A DNA stretch of 41,452 nt, taken from Oscillospiraceae bacterium. GTDB lineage: Bacteria > Bacillota > Clostridia > Oscillospirales > Oscillospiraceae. The stretch is taken from assembly GCA_902790375.1 (NCBI GenBank), contig CADARY010000025.1, positions 1 through 41,452 of the forward strand, given 5' to 3'. Numbering within the stretch: position 1 is the stretch's first letter; the number at the start of each line of letters is the position of its first letter. The notes beneath the pieces are model-generated. The model was given only the letters and a program-made list of their open reading frames with translations, did not search any database and was not told the DNA's origin. The translations under genes were made by a program, and so were the position numbers. This document shows positions 1 to 7,142 of this stretch, one piece after another.

Positions 1-120
1 AACAGCGCCTCCTTTGTAGATTCTCCCGCCTACTCATAAGTGACATTTTCTCAAGTTAATACGTCGCGGAAAAAGGGACATTTTAAAAAGTCATTGACAT
101 TTCAATAACATAATCTTCCC

Positions 121-149
121 TTGACAAAAACCGTTCATTCTGTTAACAT
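121..149 (+). promoter_or_regulatory. Sigma-A promoter of the TetR gene
   Basis: TTGACA at 121-126 and TAACAT at 144-149 are separated by 17 bp. The GTTAG-N6-CTAAC operator begins 3 bp after the -10 box, where a bound repressor would block initiation, so autoregulation by the TetR protein is the simplest reading. Confidence 0.7.
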
Positions 150-152
150 ATA

Positions 153-168
153 GTTAGACATGGCTAAC
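153..168. promoter_or_regulatory. Operator copy 1, GTTAG-N6-CTAAC
   Basis: GTTAGACATGGCTAAC is a perfect 5-bp inverted repeat with a 6-bp spacer, between the tetR promoter and its start codon. The same arms and spacer length recur at 5344, 5418 and 6971. What binds it (the adjacent TetR or a metal regulator) is inferred, not shown. Confidence 0.75.
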
Positions 169-188
169 CTCAAGAATGGAGCAAAGAT

Positions 189-797
189 ATGCCACGGGAC
201 AAAAGCGCCAATCATATCAAACTGATGGCTGCGGCGCGGGAGGAATTTCTCACATTTGGATTTGAGAAAGCCTCCATGCGCTCCATTGGGGAGCGCTGCG
301 GCATGACGGCAGCGGGGCTCTACCGCCATTGCCGGGATAAAGAGGATCTGTTCGACCAACTGGTCTCTCCCTCCATCGAGCGGCTGAACACCTGGCTGAC
401 AGAGCATGTTGAACGCTATGTGAACGATGCCCGGAGCAGTCGGGAACCCCAGTGGCGGGATTCCTGGACCGACATGATGCGCGAGGTCGTCTATCCCCAC
501 ATGGAGGACTATATCCTCCTGGTCGCCAAATCCGGGGGGACGAAATACGAGAACTTCCTGCACGACCTGACGGAGACAGGACAGAAGCAATTTCTTTCCT
601 ATCTGCCTGTACTTCGGAAATTGGGCTATCCGGTCTGGGACATCGATCCCGAGGCCCTGCATCTGCTGCTATCCGCTTATTCGACAGCGCTTTTTGAACC
701 GGTCATACACAGCTATCCGCCTGAGGATGCAATCCGATGTCTGGACACCATTGAAGCCTTTTTCCTTCCCGGCTGGAAAAAGCTGATGGGCTTTTAG
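189..797 (+). CDS. TetR/AcrR family transcriptional regulator
   Basis: A 202-residue protein of normal TetR length. The N-terminal helix-turn-helix covers about residues 8-55 (AAREEFLTFGFEKASMRSIG, then GMTAAGLYRHCRDKEDLF, the classic TetR signature with Tyr and Phe after the recognition helix). The rest is the variable helical ligand-binding and dimer domain and does not reveal the ligand. The start ATG at 189 follows a GGAG at 178-181. The gene lies upstream of, and in line with, a two-subunit ABC transporter, the usual layout for a local repressor. Its promoter carries an inverted-repeat operator that recurs before other operons of this region, so it may control a regulon rather than just its neighbours (inference). 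Confidence 0.9.
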   Translation: MPRDKSANHIKLMAAAREEFLTFGFEKASMRSIGERCGMTAAGLYRHCRDKEDLFDQLVSPSIERLNTWLTEHVERYVNDARSSREPQWRDSWTDMMREVVYPHMEDYILLVAKSGGTKYENFLHDLTETGQKQFLSYLPVLRKLGYPVWDIDPEALHLLLSAYSTALFEPVIHSYPPEDAIRCLDTIEAFFLPGWKKLMGF

Positions 798-821
798 CCG
801 GAACGATCCTTTCATAAACAC

Positions 822-861
822 CGCCTATCCCTCTCTCAAGGGATAGGCGATGGCTATTTTT
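822..861 (+). terminator. Terminator or attenuator between tetR and the ABC operon
   Basis: An 11-bp perfect stem (822-832 with 839-849), a 6-nt loop and a T5 run at 857-861. The T run starts 7 nt after the stem, so it is weaker than a textbook terminator and could allow read-through into the ABC genes. Confidence 0.55.
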
Positions 862-864
862 AGG

Positions 865-898
865 GTTAGTTAACGAGAGAATGCCTTCGTTAGCTAAC
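865..898. promoter_or_regulatory. Paired compact GTTAG/CTAAC sites before the ABC operon
   Basis: GTTAGTTAAC (865-874) and GTTAGCTAAC (889-898) sit 24 bp apart. Together they form a larger inverted repeat: 865-876 against 887-898, 11 of 12 matching, with a 10-bp spacer. The half-sites are those of the N6-spaced operators elsewhere, but the arms abut. No clear -35/-10 pair was found beside them, so the ABC genes may depend on the tetR promoter. Confidence 0.5.
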
Positions 899-919
899 AA
901 AAACACGGGAGGTTTGCTT

Positions 920-2665
920 ATGCAGAAAACGAAAAAGACCCAGTCACCCATGGCTTGGGTGCTGGGTCAAACACGCGACCACGGGGGACAGTATGTTCTC
1001 AGCGTGGCCCTGGCGATCATCGGGGTGGCTTTTTCCCTGGCACCGTACTTTGTGGTGATCGGCGTCGTACAGGGACTGATGGACGGCGTGAAGGACTTTT
1101 CTTTTTACCTGAGCCGCTGCCTGATCATGGCGGCGCTCTGGCTGGGACGGGTGCTGTTTCATGCTCTGTCCACCACCACCAGCCACAAGGCTACCTTCGC
1201 TGTACTGGGTGAGATCCGCAAGAGATGCATGGAGAAGCTGACGCGGATGCCGCTGGGCACCGTACTGGAGCAGAGCTCCGGCGCGCTGAAAAACACCCTC
1301 ATCGAGCGCATCGACTCCATTGAGACCACGCTTGCCCATATTGTGCCGGAGTTTACGGCCAATCTGCTGATCCCCATCATCATTCTGATCTATATCTTCA
1401 CCGTGGACTGGCGCATGGGTCTGGCATCGCTCGCCACAGTGCCGCTGGGGATGTTCTGCTATGTGTTTATGATGGCGGGCAGCGCCAAGTTCTATCAGCG
1501 CACGGTCACGGCCACCAAAGCCCTCAACGACACGGCGGTGGAGTATATCGGCGGCATCCAGGTCATCAAGGTCTTCGGCAAGACCAAATCCAGCTATGAG
1601 CGCTTCGTGCATGACGCCTATGAGGCGGCACACAGCTTCATCGACTGGATGCGCGCCAGCATCATCCCCTTTACCTTTGCCATGGTGCTCATGCCGGCTA
1701 CTATGGTCTCCGTGCTGCCGATCGGCGGTCTGCTGGTGAAAAACGGCTCCCTGAGCGCGCAGGACTTCGTGACCGTCATCATCCTCTCGGTGGGCGTCAT
1801 CACACCCATCATCACCATGATGAGCTACTCCGACGATTTTCGCACCATGGGCACCATCTTCGGCGAGGTGCGGGCCATTCTGGACGCCCCGGAGATGATC
1901 CGCCCGGCAGAGGGGGAAGTGCCGGAGAGAAACGATCTGGAGCTGAAGGACGTGCGTTTTGCTTATCAGGAGAAAGAGGTGCTGCACGGCGTCTCTATGG
2001 CGATCCCAGAGGGCAGCTTTGTGGCGCTCGTCGGTCCCAGCGGCAGCGGCAAGAGCACCATCGCAAGGCTCATCGCTTCCCTCTGGGATGTGACGAGCGG
2101 CAGCATCAGCCTGGGCGGAACGGACATCCGCCAGATCCCCCAGGAGGCCTACGCCGATAAGATCGCCTTCGTCTCTCAGGACAACTATCTTTTCAACATG
2201 AGCGTGCGGGAAAACATCCGCATCGGCCGCCCCTCCGCAACCGACGCGGAGGTGGAGGAGGCCGCCAGGCAGTCCGGCTGCCACGACTTTATTCTCGGCC
2301 TGGAAAAGGGCTACGACACGATGGTGGGCTCCTCCGGGGGCCACCTCTCCGGCGGCGAGCGGCAGCGCATTTCCATTGCCCGCGCCATGCTGAAAGCGGC
2401 GCCCATCGTCATCCTCGACGAGGCCACCGCCTACACCGACCCGGAGAACGAGGCCGTCATCCAGCGCTCCGTCTCGAAGCTCACCGAGGGCAAGACGCTG
2501 ATTGTCATCGCCCACCGGCTCTCCACCGTCATGGACGCAGACAAGATCTATGTCATCAAAGACGGGCAGATCGACGATGCCGGGACGCACAAAGAACTGC
2601 TCGGAAGGCACGGTCTCTATGAGAAGATGTGGAACGCACATATGGAGGTGAAGGACAATGGTTAA
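920..2665 (+). CDS. ABC transporter, fused permease/ATPase, first subunit
   Basis: About 581 residues from ATG 920, which has a GGGAGG ribosome site; the in-frame ATG at 881 lies inside the operator and has none. Residues 1-310 form a six-helix exporter-fold membrane domain. The ATPase has Walker A GPSGSGKST (about 372), signature LSGGERQR (about 476), Walker B VILDEA (about 500, catalytic Glu present) and an IAHRLST switch. It overlaps the next ABC gene by 8 nt, so the two probably form a heterodimer. Proteins of this fold paired behind a TetR gene are usually drug or peptide exporters. The YbtP/YbtQ and IrtAB type, which imports siderophores, has the same architecture and would fit the iron-flavoured neighbours. 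Sequence inspection alone does not decide direction or substrate. Confidence 0.9.
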   Translation: MQKTKKTQSPMAWVLGQTRDHGGQYVLSVALAIIGVAFSLAPYFVVIGVVQGLMDGVKDFSFYLSRCLIMAALWLGRVLFHALSTTTSHKATFAVLGEIRKRCMEKLTRMPLGTVLEQSSGALKNTLIERIDSIETTLAHIVPEFTANLLIPIIILIYIFTVDWRMGLASLATVPLGMFCYVFMMAGSAKFYQRTVTATKALNDTAVEYIGGIQVIKVFGKTKSSYERFVHDAYEAAHSFIDWMRASIIPFTFAMVLMPATMVSVLPIGGLLVKNGSLSAQDFVTVIILSVGVITPIITMMSYSDDFRTMGTIFGEVRAILDAPEMIRPAEGEVPERNDLELKDVRFAYQEKEVLHGVSMAIPEGSFVALVGPSGSGKSTIARLIASLWDVTSGSISLGGTDIRQIPQEAYADKIAFVSQDNYLFNMSVRENIRIGRPSATDAEVEEAARQSGCHDFILGLEKGYDTMVGSSGGHLSGGERQRISIARAMLKAAPIVILDEATAYTDPENEAVIQRSVSKLTEGKTLIVIAHRLSTVMDADKIYVIKDGQIDDAGTHKELLGRHGLYEKMWNAHMEVKDNG

Positions 2666-4511
2666 AACAATACAGCGCTTTTTCGCCTTCTGCGGCGAGA
2701 AAAACCGGCATAAGTTCCGCCTCTCCATTGCCCTGGGCGTGCTGCAGGCCCTCTTTGAAGCTTTGAAGATCCCGGCCATCGCCTGCATGGCGCGCGCCCT
2801 GCTGCGGGGGAGCGTGGAAACGAGGGACATTCTGCTCTCCCTGGGCATCATGCTGCTTTCAATCCTGGGCTCCGGCCTCGTCAAGGCCAAAAGCACCATG
2901 CTCCAGACCGAGGCGGGCTACGACACCTGCGCCAAAAAGCGGGTGGAGATCGCCGAGCATATGCGCTATCTCCCCATGGGATATTTCAACGAAAACTCCC
3001 TCGGGCAGATCACCTCCGTCACAACCAATGTCATGGAGAACCTCGAAAACGTGGCAACCCGCGTGGTGATGCTGGTGTGCGAGGGGCTGCTGACTACCTC
3101 GCTGATCATCGTGATGCTGTTTTTCTTCGACTGGCGCATCGCACTGGTACTGCTGGCGGGCTTTGCCCTCTTCCTGCTGGAAAACACATTCCTGCAGAAA
3201 GCTGCCGGGAAGCTCGCCGGAAAGAAGATCAAGGCCGATGAGAAGCTGGTTGAGAAGGTGCTGGAGTACCTTCAGGGCATGGCGGAGGTCAAGGCCTATC
3301 ACCTGACCGGCGCCAAGAGCCGCGAGCTCAACGACGCCATCTCCGCAAACGCGCAGCTCAACACGGATATGGAGGTGACGTTCATCCCGCGTTTGACGGC
3401 GCAGAATTTCATCGCCAAGCTCACGGGCGTCGCTATGGTGGGCTTCTCCTGCGCCTTCTTCTGCGCGGGCAGCATGGACGCCCTGACGGCCGTGGTCATG
3501 GTGATCTCCGCCTTTATTGTCTATGCCAGCCTCGAGACCGCTGGCAACTACTCCGCCCTGCTGCGGGTGGTAGAAGTCAGTGTCAAACGTGCCCAGGAGA
3601 TCCTGGACACGCCGCAGATGGACATCAGCGGCGAGGTGATCGCGCCCGAGACGCGGGAGCTCCGCGCCGAGACGGTGGAGTTTTCCTACGAAAAGCGCAA
3701 GGTCATAGACGGCATATCGCTCCAAATCCCCGAGAAGACTACCACGGCCATCGTCGGTCCCTCGGGAGGCGGCAAGACCACGCTGGTCAATCTTCTGGCC
3801 CGCTTCTGGGATGTGGACGCGGGCAGCGTCGCCCTCGGCGGACGGAACGTGAAGGACTACGACATGGATTCCCTGATGGCCAACTTCTCCTTTGTGTTCC
3901 AGAACGTGTACCTCTTCCACGACACCATCGCCATCAACATCCGCTTCGGTCAGCCGGAGGCGAGCATGGACGCTGTGATCGCGGCGGCGAAGCAAGCCTG
4001 CTGCCACGACTTCATCATGGCGCTGCCGGAGGGCTACGACACGGTGATCGGCGAGGGCGGCGCCAGCCTCTCCGGTGGGGAGAAGCAGCGCATCTCCATT
4101 GCCCGCGCCATGATGAAGGACGCGCCGGTGATCTTCCTGGACGAGGCCACGGCCAACGTGGACCCGGAGAACGAAAACGAGCTCATGCGGGCCATCCAGG
4201 CGCTGACGGCGGAAAAGACCGTCATCATGATCGCCCACCGGCTGAAGACCGTGGAGCATGCCGACCAGATCCTGGTGATCGACCACGGCCGGATCGTCCA
4301 GCAGGGGAATCATGAGAGCCTGATGGCAGAGGACGGCTTGTATAAAACCTTCATCGGCGAGCGCCGCGAGGCGCAGATGGAGACAAGCGATTTCAAAAAA
4401 CAACATTTACAGTCGGGAGGTCATCATGCTTTTAACAGTATTTCTGTCGGTCGTATTCTGCGCGGCGATCACGCTCCTGCTGATATCGGCAGTGGCTTTC
4501 GTTCAGTATGA
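2658..4511 (+). CDS. ABC transporter, fused permease/ATPase, second subunit
   Basis: 617 residues as read. It has an N-terminal membrane domain and an ATPase with Walker A GPSGGGKTT (about 367), signature LSGGEKQR (about 471), Walker B VIFLDEA (about 495) and IAHRLKT. Both subunits keep the catalytic Glu and an intact signature, so both ATP sites look active. It starts inside the end of the first subunit, showing translational coupling. Oddity: after the usual end of the family (around ERREAQ, position 4375) the frame runs on and overlaps the next gene by 86 nt. The last 30 or so residues are translated from DNA that encodes the membrane protein in another frame and are probably not functional. 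Losing one A from the run at 4395-4400 would instead fuse it in frame to the downstream gene. Confidence 0.9.
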   Translation: MVKTIQRFFAFCGEKNRHKFRLSIALGVLQALFEALKIPAIACMARALLRGSVETRDILLSLGIMLLSILGSGLVKAKSTMLQTEAGYDTCAKKRVEIAEHMRYLPMGYFNENSLGQITSVTTNVMENLENVATRVVMLVCEGLLTTSLIIVMLFFFDWRIALVLLAGFALFLLENTFLQKAAGKLAGKKIKADEKLVEKVLEYLQGMAEVKAYHLTGAKSRELNDAISANAQLNTDMEVTFIPRLTAQNFIAKLTGVAMVGFSCAFFCAGSMDALTAVVMVISAFIVYASLETAGNYSALLRVVEVSVKRAQEILDTPQMDISGEVIAPETRELRAETVEFSYEKRKVIDGISLQIPEKTTTAIVGPSGGGKTTLVNLLARFWDVDAGSVALGGRNVKDYDMDSLMANFSFVFQNVYLFHDTIAINIRFGQPEASMDAVIAAAKQACCHDFIMALPEGYDTVIGEGGASLSGGEKQRISIARAMMKDAPVIFLDEATANVDPENENELMRAIQALTAEKTVIMIAHRLKTVEHADQILVIDHGRIVQQGNHESLMAEDGLYKTFIGERREAQMETSDFKKQHLQSGGHHAFNSISVGRILRGDHAPADIGSGFRSV

Positions 4512-4935
4512 CGGCACGAACAAATGGTTTTTCTCGTCAGCCCCGAAGGAAGCGCTGAAACTCTTAAAACCCAGAAAAGAGGAATTGTTCTGCGGCGCAA
4601 AGACAATGGGATGGGTGCTGATGATCATCAGCATCCTGCTGATATTGGGCGTAGGTGTGATCTCCGTCTGGGACGGGTTTCGGAGCGGCTTTTCTTTTTT
4701 ACAGTTCTTCCTGCGCTTTGTATTGATCTTTACGATCTACAAAGCCTACGACATGGTTTTCTTTGACTGGTTTCTGCTGTGCCGCTTTCGTTTCTTCCAG
4801 TATTACTACCCCGAGGTGGCGCCCGTGTACGATGGCAGGAAATACGGGTACAACCTGAAAAGCCAGCTTCTGAAGCTGCTGGTGATCTTTCCGGCGGCTT
4901 CTGCGCTGGCGGCCTGGATCTGCACCCTGTTTTGA
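4426..4935 (+). CDS. Small integral membrane protein of the ABC operon
   Basis: 169 residues with strongly hydrophobic segments near residues 3-26, 60-82, 88-115 and 148-168, and a Lys-rich cytoplasmic stretch (about 41-54, KEALKLLKPRKEEL). The start ATG 4426 has a GGGAGG ribosome site about 8 nt upstream. I do not recognise the family. It overlaps the end of the second ABC subunit and is followed by the P-type ATPase stump, so it belongs to the transporter operon and may be an accessory subunit (inference). Confidence 0.75.
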   Translation: MLLTVFLSVVFCAAITLLLISAVAFVQYDGTNKWFFSSAPKEALKLLKPRKEELFCGAKTMGWVLMIISILLILGVGVISVWDGFRSGFSFLQFFLRFVLIFTIYKAYDMVFFDWFLLCRFRFFQYYYPEVAPVYDGRKYGYNLKSQLLKLLVIFPAASALAAWICTLF

Positions 4936-5008
4936 AAAGTTGGCCGGATCGTGACCTTGATTCGATGGGAAATGCCGAAGCATCCCCTGCGTTTTCCCGG
5001 CGAGGTTC

Positions 5009-5242
5009 ATTACTGGTATGATCGCCGCAGAGGATCTGCGGGAGCTGGTGCTGCTGCGCAGGCTTTCGGAGAAGCTGATGCAGCGCATCGGGCGAAACTA
5101 TCGTTTTGTCATGGGCTTCAACAGCGCACTGATTCTCTTTGGTGCTCTCGGCCTTCTGCCGCCAGCAAGCTCAGCCCTGCCGCACAATAGCTCGACTTTG
5201 CTTCTGAGCATGGACTGCCTGACGCCGCTGCTTTCGGAATAA
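5009..5242 (+). pseudogene. C-terminal stump of a heavy-metal P1B-type ATPase
   Basis: The frame encodes a C-terminal tail typical of CadA/ZntA-like P-type ATPases: AAEDLRELVLLRRLSEKLMQ at the end of the P domain, then RNYRFVMGFNSALILFG and LPPASSALPHNSSTLLLSM, the last transmembrane hairpin. Everything upstream is missing: the metal-binding domain, the phosphorylated DKTGT motif and most membrane helices. The preceding 70 nt match no part of such an ATPase that I can see. An internal deletion therefore joined the end of the membrane-protein gene to the last 75 codons of the ATPase. An orphan HMA metal-binding gene survives at 9292. It is unlikely to be functional, though the open frame from ATG 5018 could be annotated as a 74-residue protein. 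Confidence 0.7.
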
Positions 5243-5246
5243 ATAG

Positions 5247-5278
5247 AAACGCTATCGCGAGATTGCGATAGCGTTTTT
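5247..5278 (+). terminator. Rho-independent terminator of the ABC operon
   Basis: A perfect 12-bp stem (AAACGCTATCGC, 6-nt loop, GCGATAGCGTTT) running into a T5 tract, directly after the ATPase stump. Confidence 0.9.
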
Positions 5279-5304
5279 ATTTGTGCGGCACAGCATAATT
5301 GATA

Positions 5305-5333
5305 TTGACACAGGACAGCAGCTCTGATATAAT
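5305..5333 (+). promoter_or_regulatory. Consensus sigma-A promoter of the DUF2325-DUF3793-flavodoxin operon
   Basis: TTGACA (5305-5310), 17 bp, TATAAT (5328-5333): a fully consensus promoter. Two GTTAG-N6-CTAAC sites lie 10 and 84 bp downstream of the -10 box. Strong promoter plus double operator suggests very low basal and high induced expression. Confidence 0.85.
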
Positions 5334-5343
5334 GCAAACAGAA

Positions 5344-5359
5344 GTTAGCTCAGACTAAC
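5344..5359. promoter_or_regulatory. Operator copy 2, GTTAG-N6-CTAAC
   Basis: GTTAGCTCAGACTAAC, same arms and spacer as copy 1, 10 bp after a consensus -10 box. Confidence 0.75.
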
Positions 5360-5417
5360 CAATGACTACTCATCTATTGCGCACCGTGGGATTCCAGGGT
5401 TTTTCTTTTGATTGGAA

Positions 5418-5433
5418 GTTAGCAAAGACTAAC
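5418..5433. promoter_or_regulatory. Operator copy 3, GTTAG-N6-CTAAC
   Basis: GTTAGCAAAGACTAAC, 74 bp (about seven helical turns) from copy 2 and just upstream of the DUF2325 ribosome site. The spacing would allow looping or roadblock repression. Confidence 0.7.
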
Positions 5434-5463
5434 TGTAATAAGATTTGTATAACGGAGAAGGGG

Positions 5464-5748
5464 ATGGACATGAGCGTTGTGATACTCGGCGGAAATGAAT
5501 GTATGGAACAGAAATACAAGAGCCTGTGCCGGGATTACCGCGTTGATGCCAAGGTCATGGTCAAACCGGTCGGCGGCGTAAAGCGGAAGATGGGCAATCC
5601 CGACCTTGTCATTTTCTTTACCGGCGCCATGTCCCATAAAATGCTGCAGGGCGCGCTGGGGGAGATCAAGGGACAGAACGTCATGGTGGAATACTGCCCG
5701 ACAAGCTCCGTGTCCGCGCTGAAAAAAGTATTGGAGAAGTACGCCTGA
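5464..5748 (+). CDS. DUF2325 family protein
   Basis: About 94 residues. The start ATG 5464 (or 5470) has a GGAGA ribosome site; an earlier in-frame ATG at 5362 would place operator copy 3 inside the coding sequence and is unlikely. The sequence VVILGGNECMEQKYKSLC, then NPDLVIFFTGAMSHKML and a Ser-rich end (CPTSSVSALKKVLE), is typical of PF10087/DUF2325, a small Rossmann-like fold of unknown activity with conserved Cys and His. It overlaps the DUF3793 start (TGATG), so the two are translationally coupled. In Clostridia such genes often occur near iron-transport and flavodoxin genes, which agrees with this context (recalled, not searched). Confidence 0.75.
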   Translation: MDMSVVILGGNECMEQKYKSLCRDYRVDAKVMVKPVGGVKRKMGNPDLVIFFTGAMSHKMLQGALGEIKGQNVMVEYCPTSSVSALKKVLEKYA

Positions 5749-6304
5749 TGTCAGAGGGAACGATTGTACGCCAGGCAGCGCCGACCCTGGCCGGAATCAA
5801 AACGGGCAGCATGTTCCCGTATCGCTGTGAGAGCAGGGAAGAGCTGCTCCGCGATATCCGCGCCTTCAACCGCGTGCTTGTGCCGCGCGGCATGTGCCTG
5901 CTTTTGCTGCGTGTGATGGAGAAGTCCGCGCTTTTGTATCTCTATCGTCCGCAAAGTCTGGAGAAGGATTTGAAAGACCAACTCTCACAGGAGCTTTTAC
6001 AGGAGTCCGGCTATGCCTCGGAAAGCTGCGCCGCGTGTGTGCGCCATCTGGTGGAGCGCTTTCGCAGCGGAGAGGACTTTCCCCATGAGGTGGGACTGTT
6101 CCTGAGCTACCCGCCGGAGGACGTCAGAGGCTTTATAGACGACCGGGACAATTATAAAATTATAAAGCCAGCTGCATGTGGAAAATCTACGGGGATGAGC
6201 AGAAATCCAGAAAGCTCTGTGAACGCTTTCAAAAGTGCTCCGCATGCTATTGCCGCCTCTGGGAAAACGGCGTGGGTCTTGAAAAGCTCGCGGTCGCGGT
6301 GTGA
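5748..6304 (+). pseudogene. DUF3793 family protein, frameshifted by an 8-bp tandem duplication
   Basis: The first 136 codons read as DUF3793 (PF12672-like): PRGMCLLLLRVMEKSALLYL, then FPHEVGLFLSYPPEDVRGFI. At 6151-6166 the 8-mer ATTATAAA occurs twice in tandem and the frame is lost. The other frame continues with the expected Cys-rich C-terminus: CMWKIYGDEQ, LCERFQKCSACYCRLWENG, stop at 6302-6304. Deleting one ATTATAAA copy gives an uninterrupted 182-residue protein reading DNYKASCMWKIYGDEQ across the junction. As it stands the protein ends in about 50 unrelated residues at 6329. This could be an inactive allele, a reversible slipped-strand switch or an assembly artefact. Function of the family is unknown. 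Confidence 0.8.
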
Positions 6305-6395
6305 CAGAGACTCAATTTGTATATCTTAACTGAGATAGAAGTGTGAACAGAGGCACACTTAAATAAACTCTGAATGAACAAGAAGGAGAATGTAT

Positions 6396-6809
6396 ATGAA
6401 AGCAGCAGTTGTTTACTGGAGCGGCACGGGCAATACCGCAGCCATGGCAGACCTCGTCCTGGAGGGCATGAAGAGCGCCGGCGCGGATGCCGATCTCATT
6501 GAGTGCAATTCCGTCACCGATCTTTCTGCTTATGACGCCATCGCCTTCGGCTGCCCCGCGATGGGCTCTGAGCAGCTGGAGGACTCCGAGTTTGAGCCGA
6601 TGTTTGACAGCGTAAAGAAAACGCTTGCCGGAAAAAGGGTTGCTCTCTTCGGCTCCTACGGCTGGGGTGACGGCGAATGGATGCGCAACTGGGAGGACGA
6701 CTGCAGGGCCTGCGGCATCAAGCTCGCTGCGGAGAGCGTGCTTGTAAACAACGCGCCCGAGGGAGAGGGAGCAGATGCCTGCAAGGCTCTCGGCGCTGCC
6801 CTGGTGTAA
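6396..6809 (+). CDS. Short-chain flavodoxin
   Basis: 137 residues, a full-length short-chain flavodoxin. It has the FMN phosphate loop YWSGTGNTAAMA near residue 7, a second FMN contact GCPAMGSEQLE near 53-63, and the third loop GSYGWGDGEWM near residue 88. It acts as a cytosolic one- or two-electron carrier that replaces ferredoxin, classically under iron shortage. ATG 6396 is chosen over ATG 6390 because the AAGGAG at 6383-6388 is 7 nt away. It follows DUF3793 by about 90 nt and is closed by a terminator, so it is probably the last gene of the operator-controlled unit. A 42-bp piece of its 3' end recurs at 12516. Confidence 0.92.
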   Translation: MKAAVVYWSGTGNTAAMADLVLEGMKSAGADADLIECNSVTDLSAYDAIAFGCPAMGSEQLEDSEFEPMFDSVKKTLAGKRVALFGSYGWGDGEWMRNWEDDCRACGIKLAAESVLVNNAPEGEGADACKALGAALV

Positions 6810-6834
6810 CAGCAGATCAATCAAATCTGTGTAA

Positions 6835-6874
6835 GCAATAATCATCCATCTCCAGGTGGATGATTATTGCGCTT
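6835..6874 (+). terminator. Terminator after flavodoxin
   Basis: A 14-bp perfect stem (GCAATAATCATCCA with TGGATGATTATTGC) followed by GCTTTT. Confidence 0.85.
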
Positions 6875-6934
6875 TTCCAAGGAGACAAAGGAACGCCATC
6901 GGCAAAATTTGTCGGCGGGTTCTGCTTTTGCGGC

Positions 6935-6962
6935 TTGATTTCTGAGAGATTTGTAATATAAT
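6935..6962 (+). promoter_or_regulatory. Sigma-A promoter of the hydrolase-methyltransferase operon
   Basis: TTGATT (6935-6940), 16 bp, TATAAT (6957-6962), with operator copy 4 starting 8 bp later. The leader to the first gene is about 170 nt. Confidence 0.65.
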
Positions 6963-6970
6963 AGCATGCA

Positions 6971-6986
6971 GTTAGACTGAACTAAC
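6971..6986. promoter_or_regulatory. Operator copy 4, GTTAG-N6-CTAAC
   Basis: GTTAGACTGAACTAAC, extended by one more complementary base pair (A/T) outside the arms. It covers the expected transcription start of the 7.1-12.5 kb operon and ties that operon to the tetR and flavodoxin promoters. Confidence 0.75.
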
Positions 6987-7142
6987 TTTCTGCTGTTGTT
7001 TCAAATAAATTTCGGCAAACAGCGTTCGAGCTTGAAGCATGAGGAAAGCTTTTTTTCAAATCGTGTTAGATGCGGCTGACCAAATATTGAATAAGGTATG
7101 GAGATCAAAATATTGTAGAAAGTACGGTATGGAGTGACAGAA

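Noticed and set aside
944-2899. A 651-codon open frame on the minus strand opposite the first ABC gene
   Set aside because: It is rich in His, Asp and Arg with low-complexity composition, has no ribosome site, and lies exactly opposite a clear ABC transporter. It is a by-product of G+C-rich third positions.
4392-4402. Programmed frameshift fusing the second ABC subunit to the membrane protein
   Set aside because: The A6 run would need a +1 shift; it is not a standard slippery heptamer, and the membrane protein has its own good ribosome site.
2859-4406. A 515-codon minus-strand open frame opposite the second ABC gene
   Set aside because: Same signs of an antisense shadow: biased composition, no motif, no start signal.
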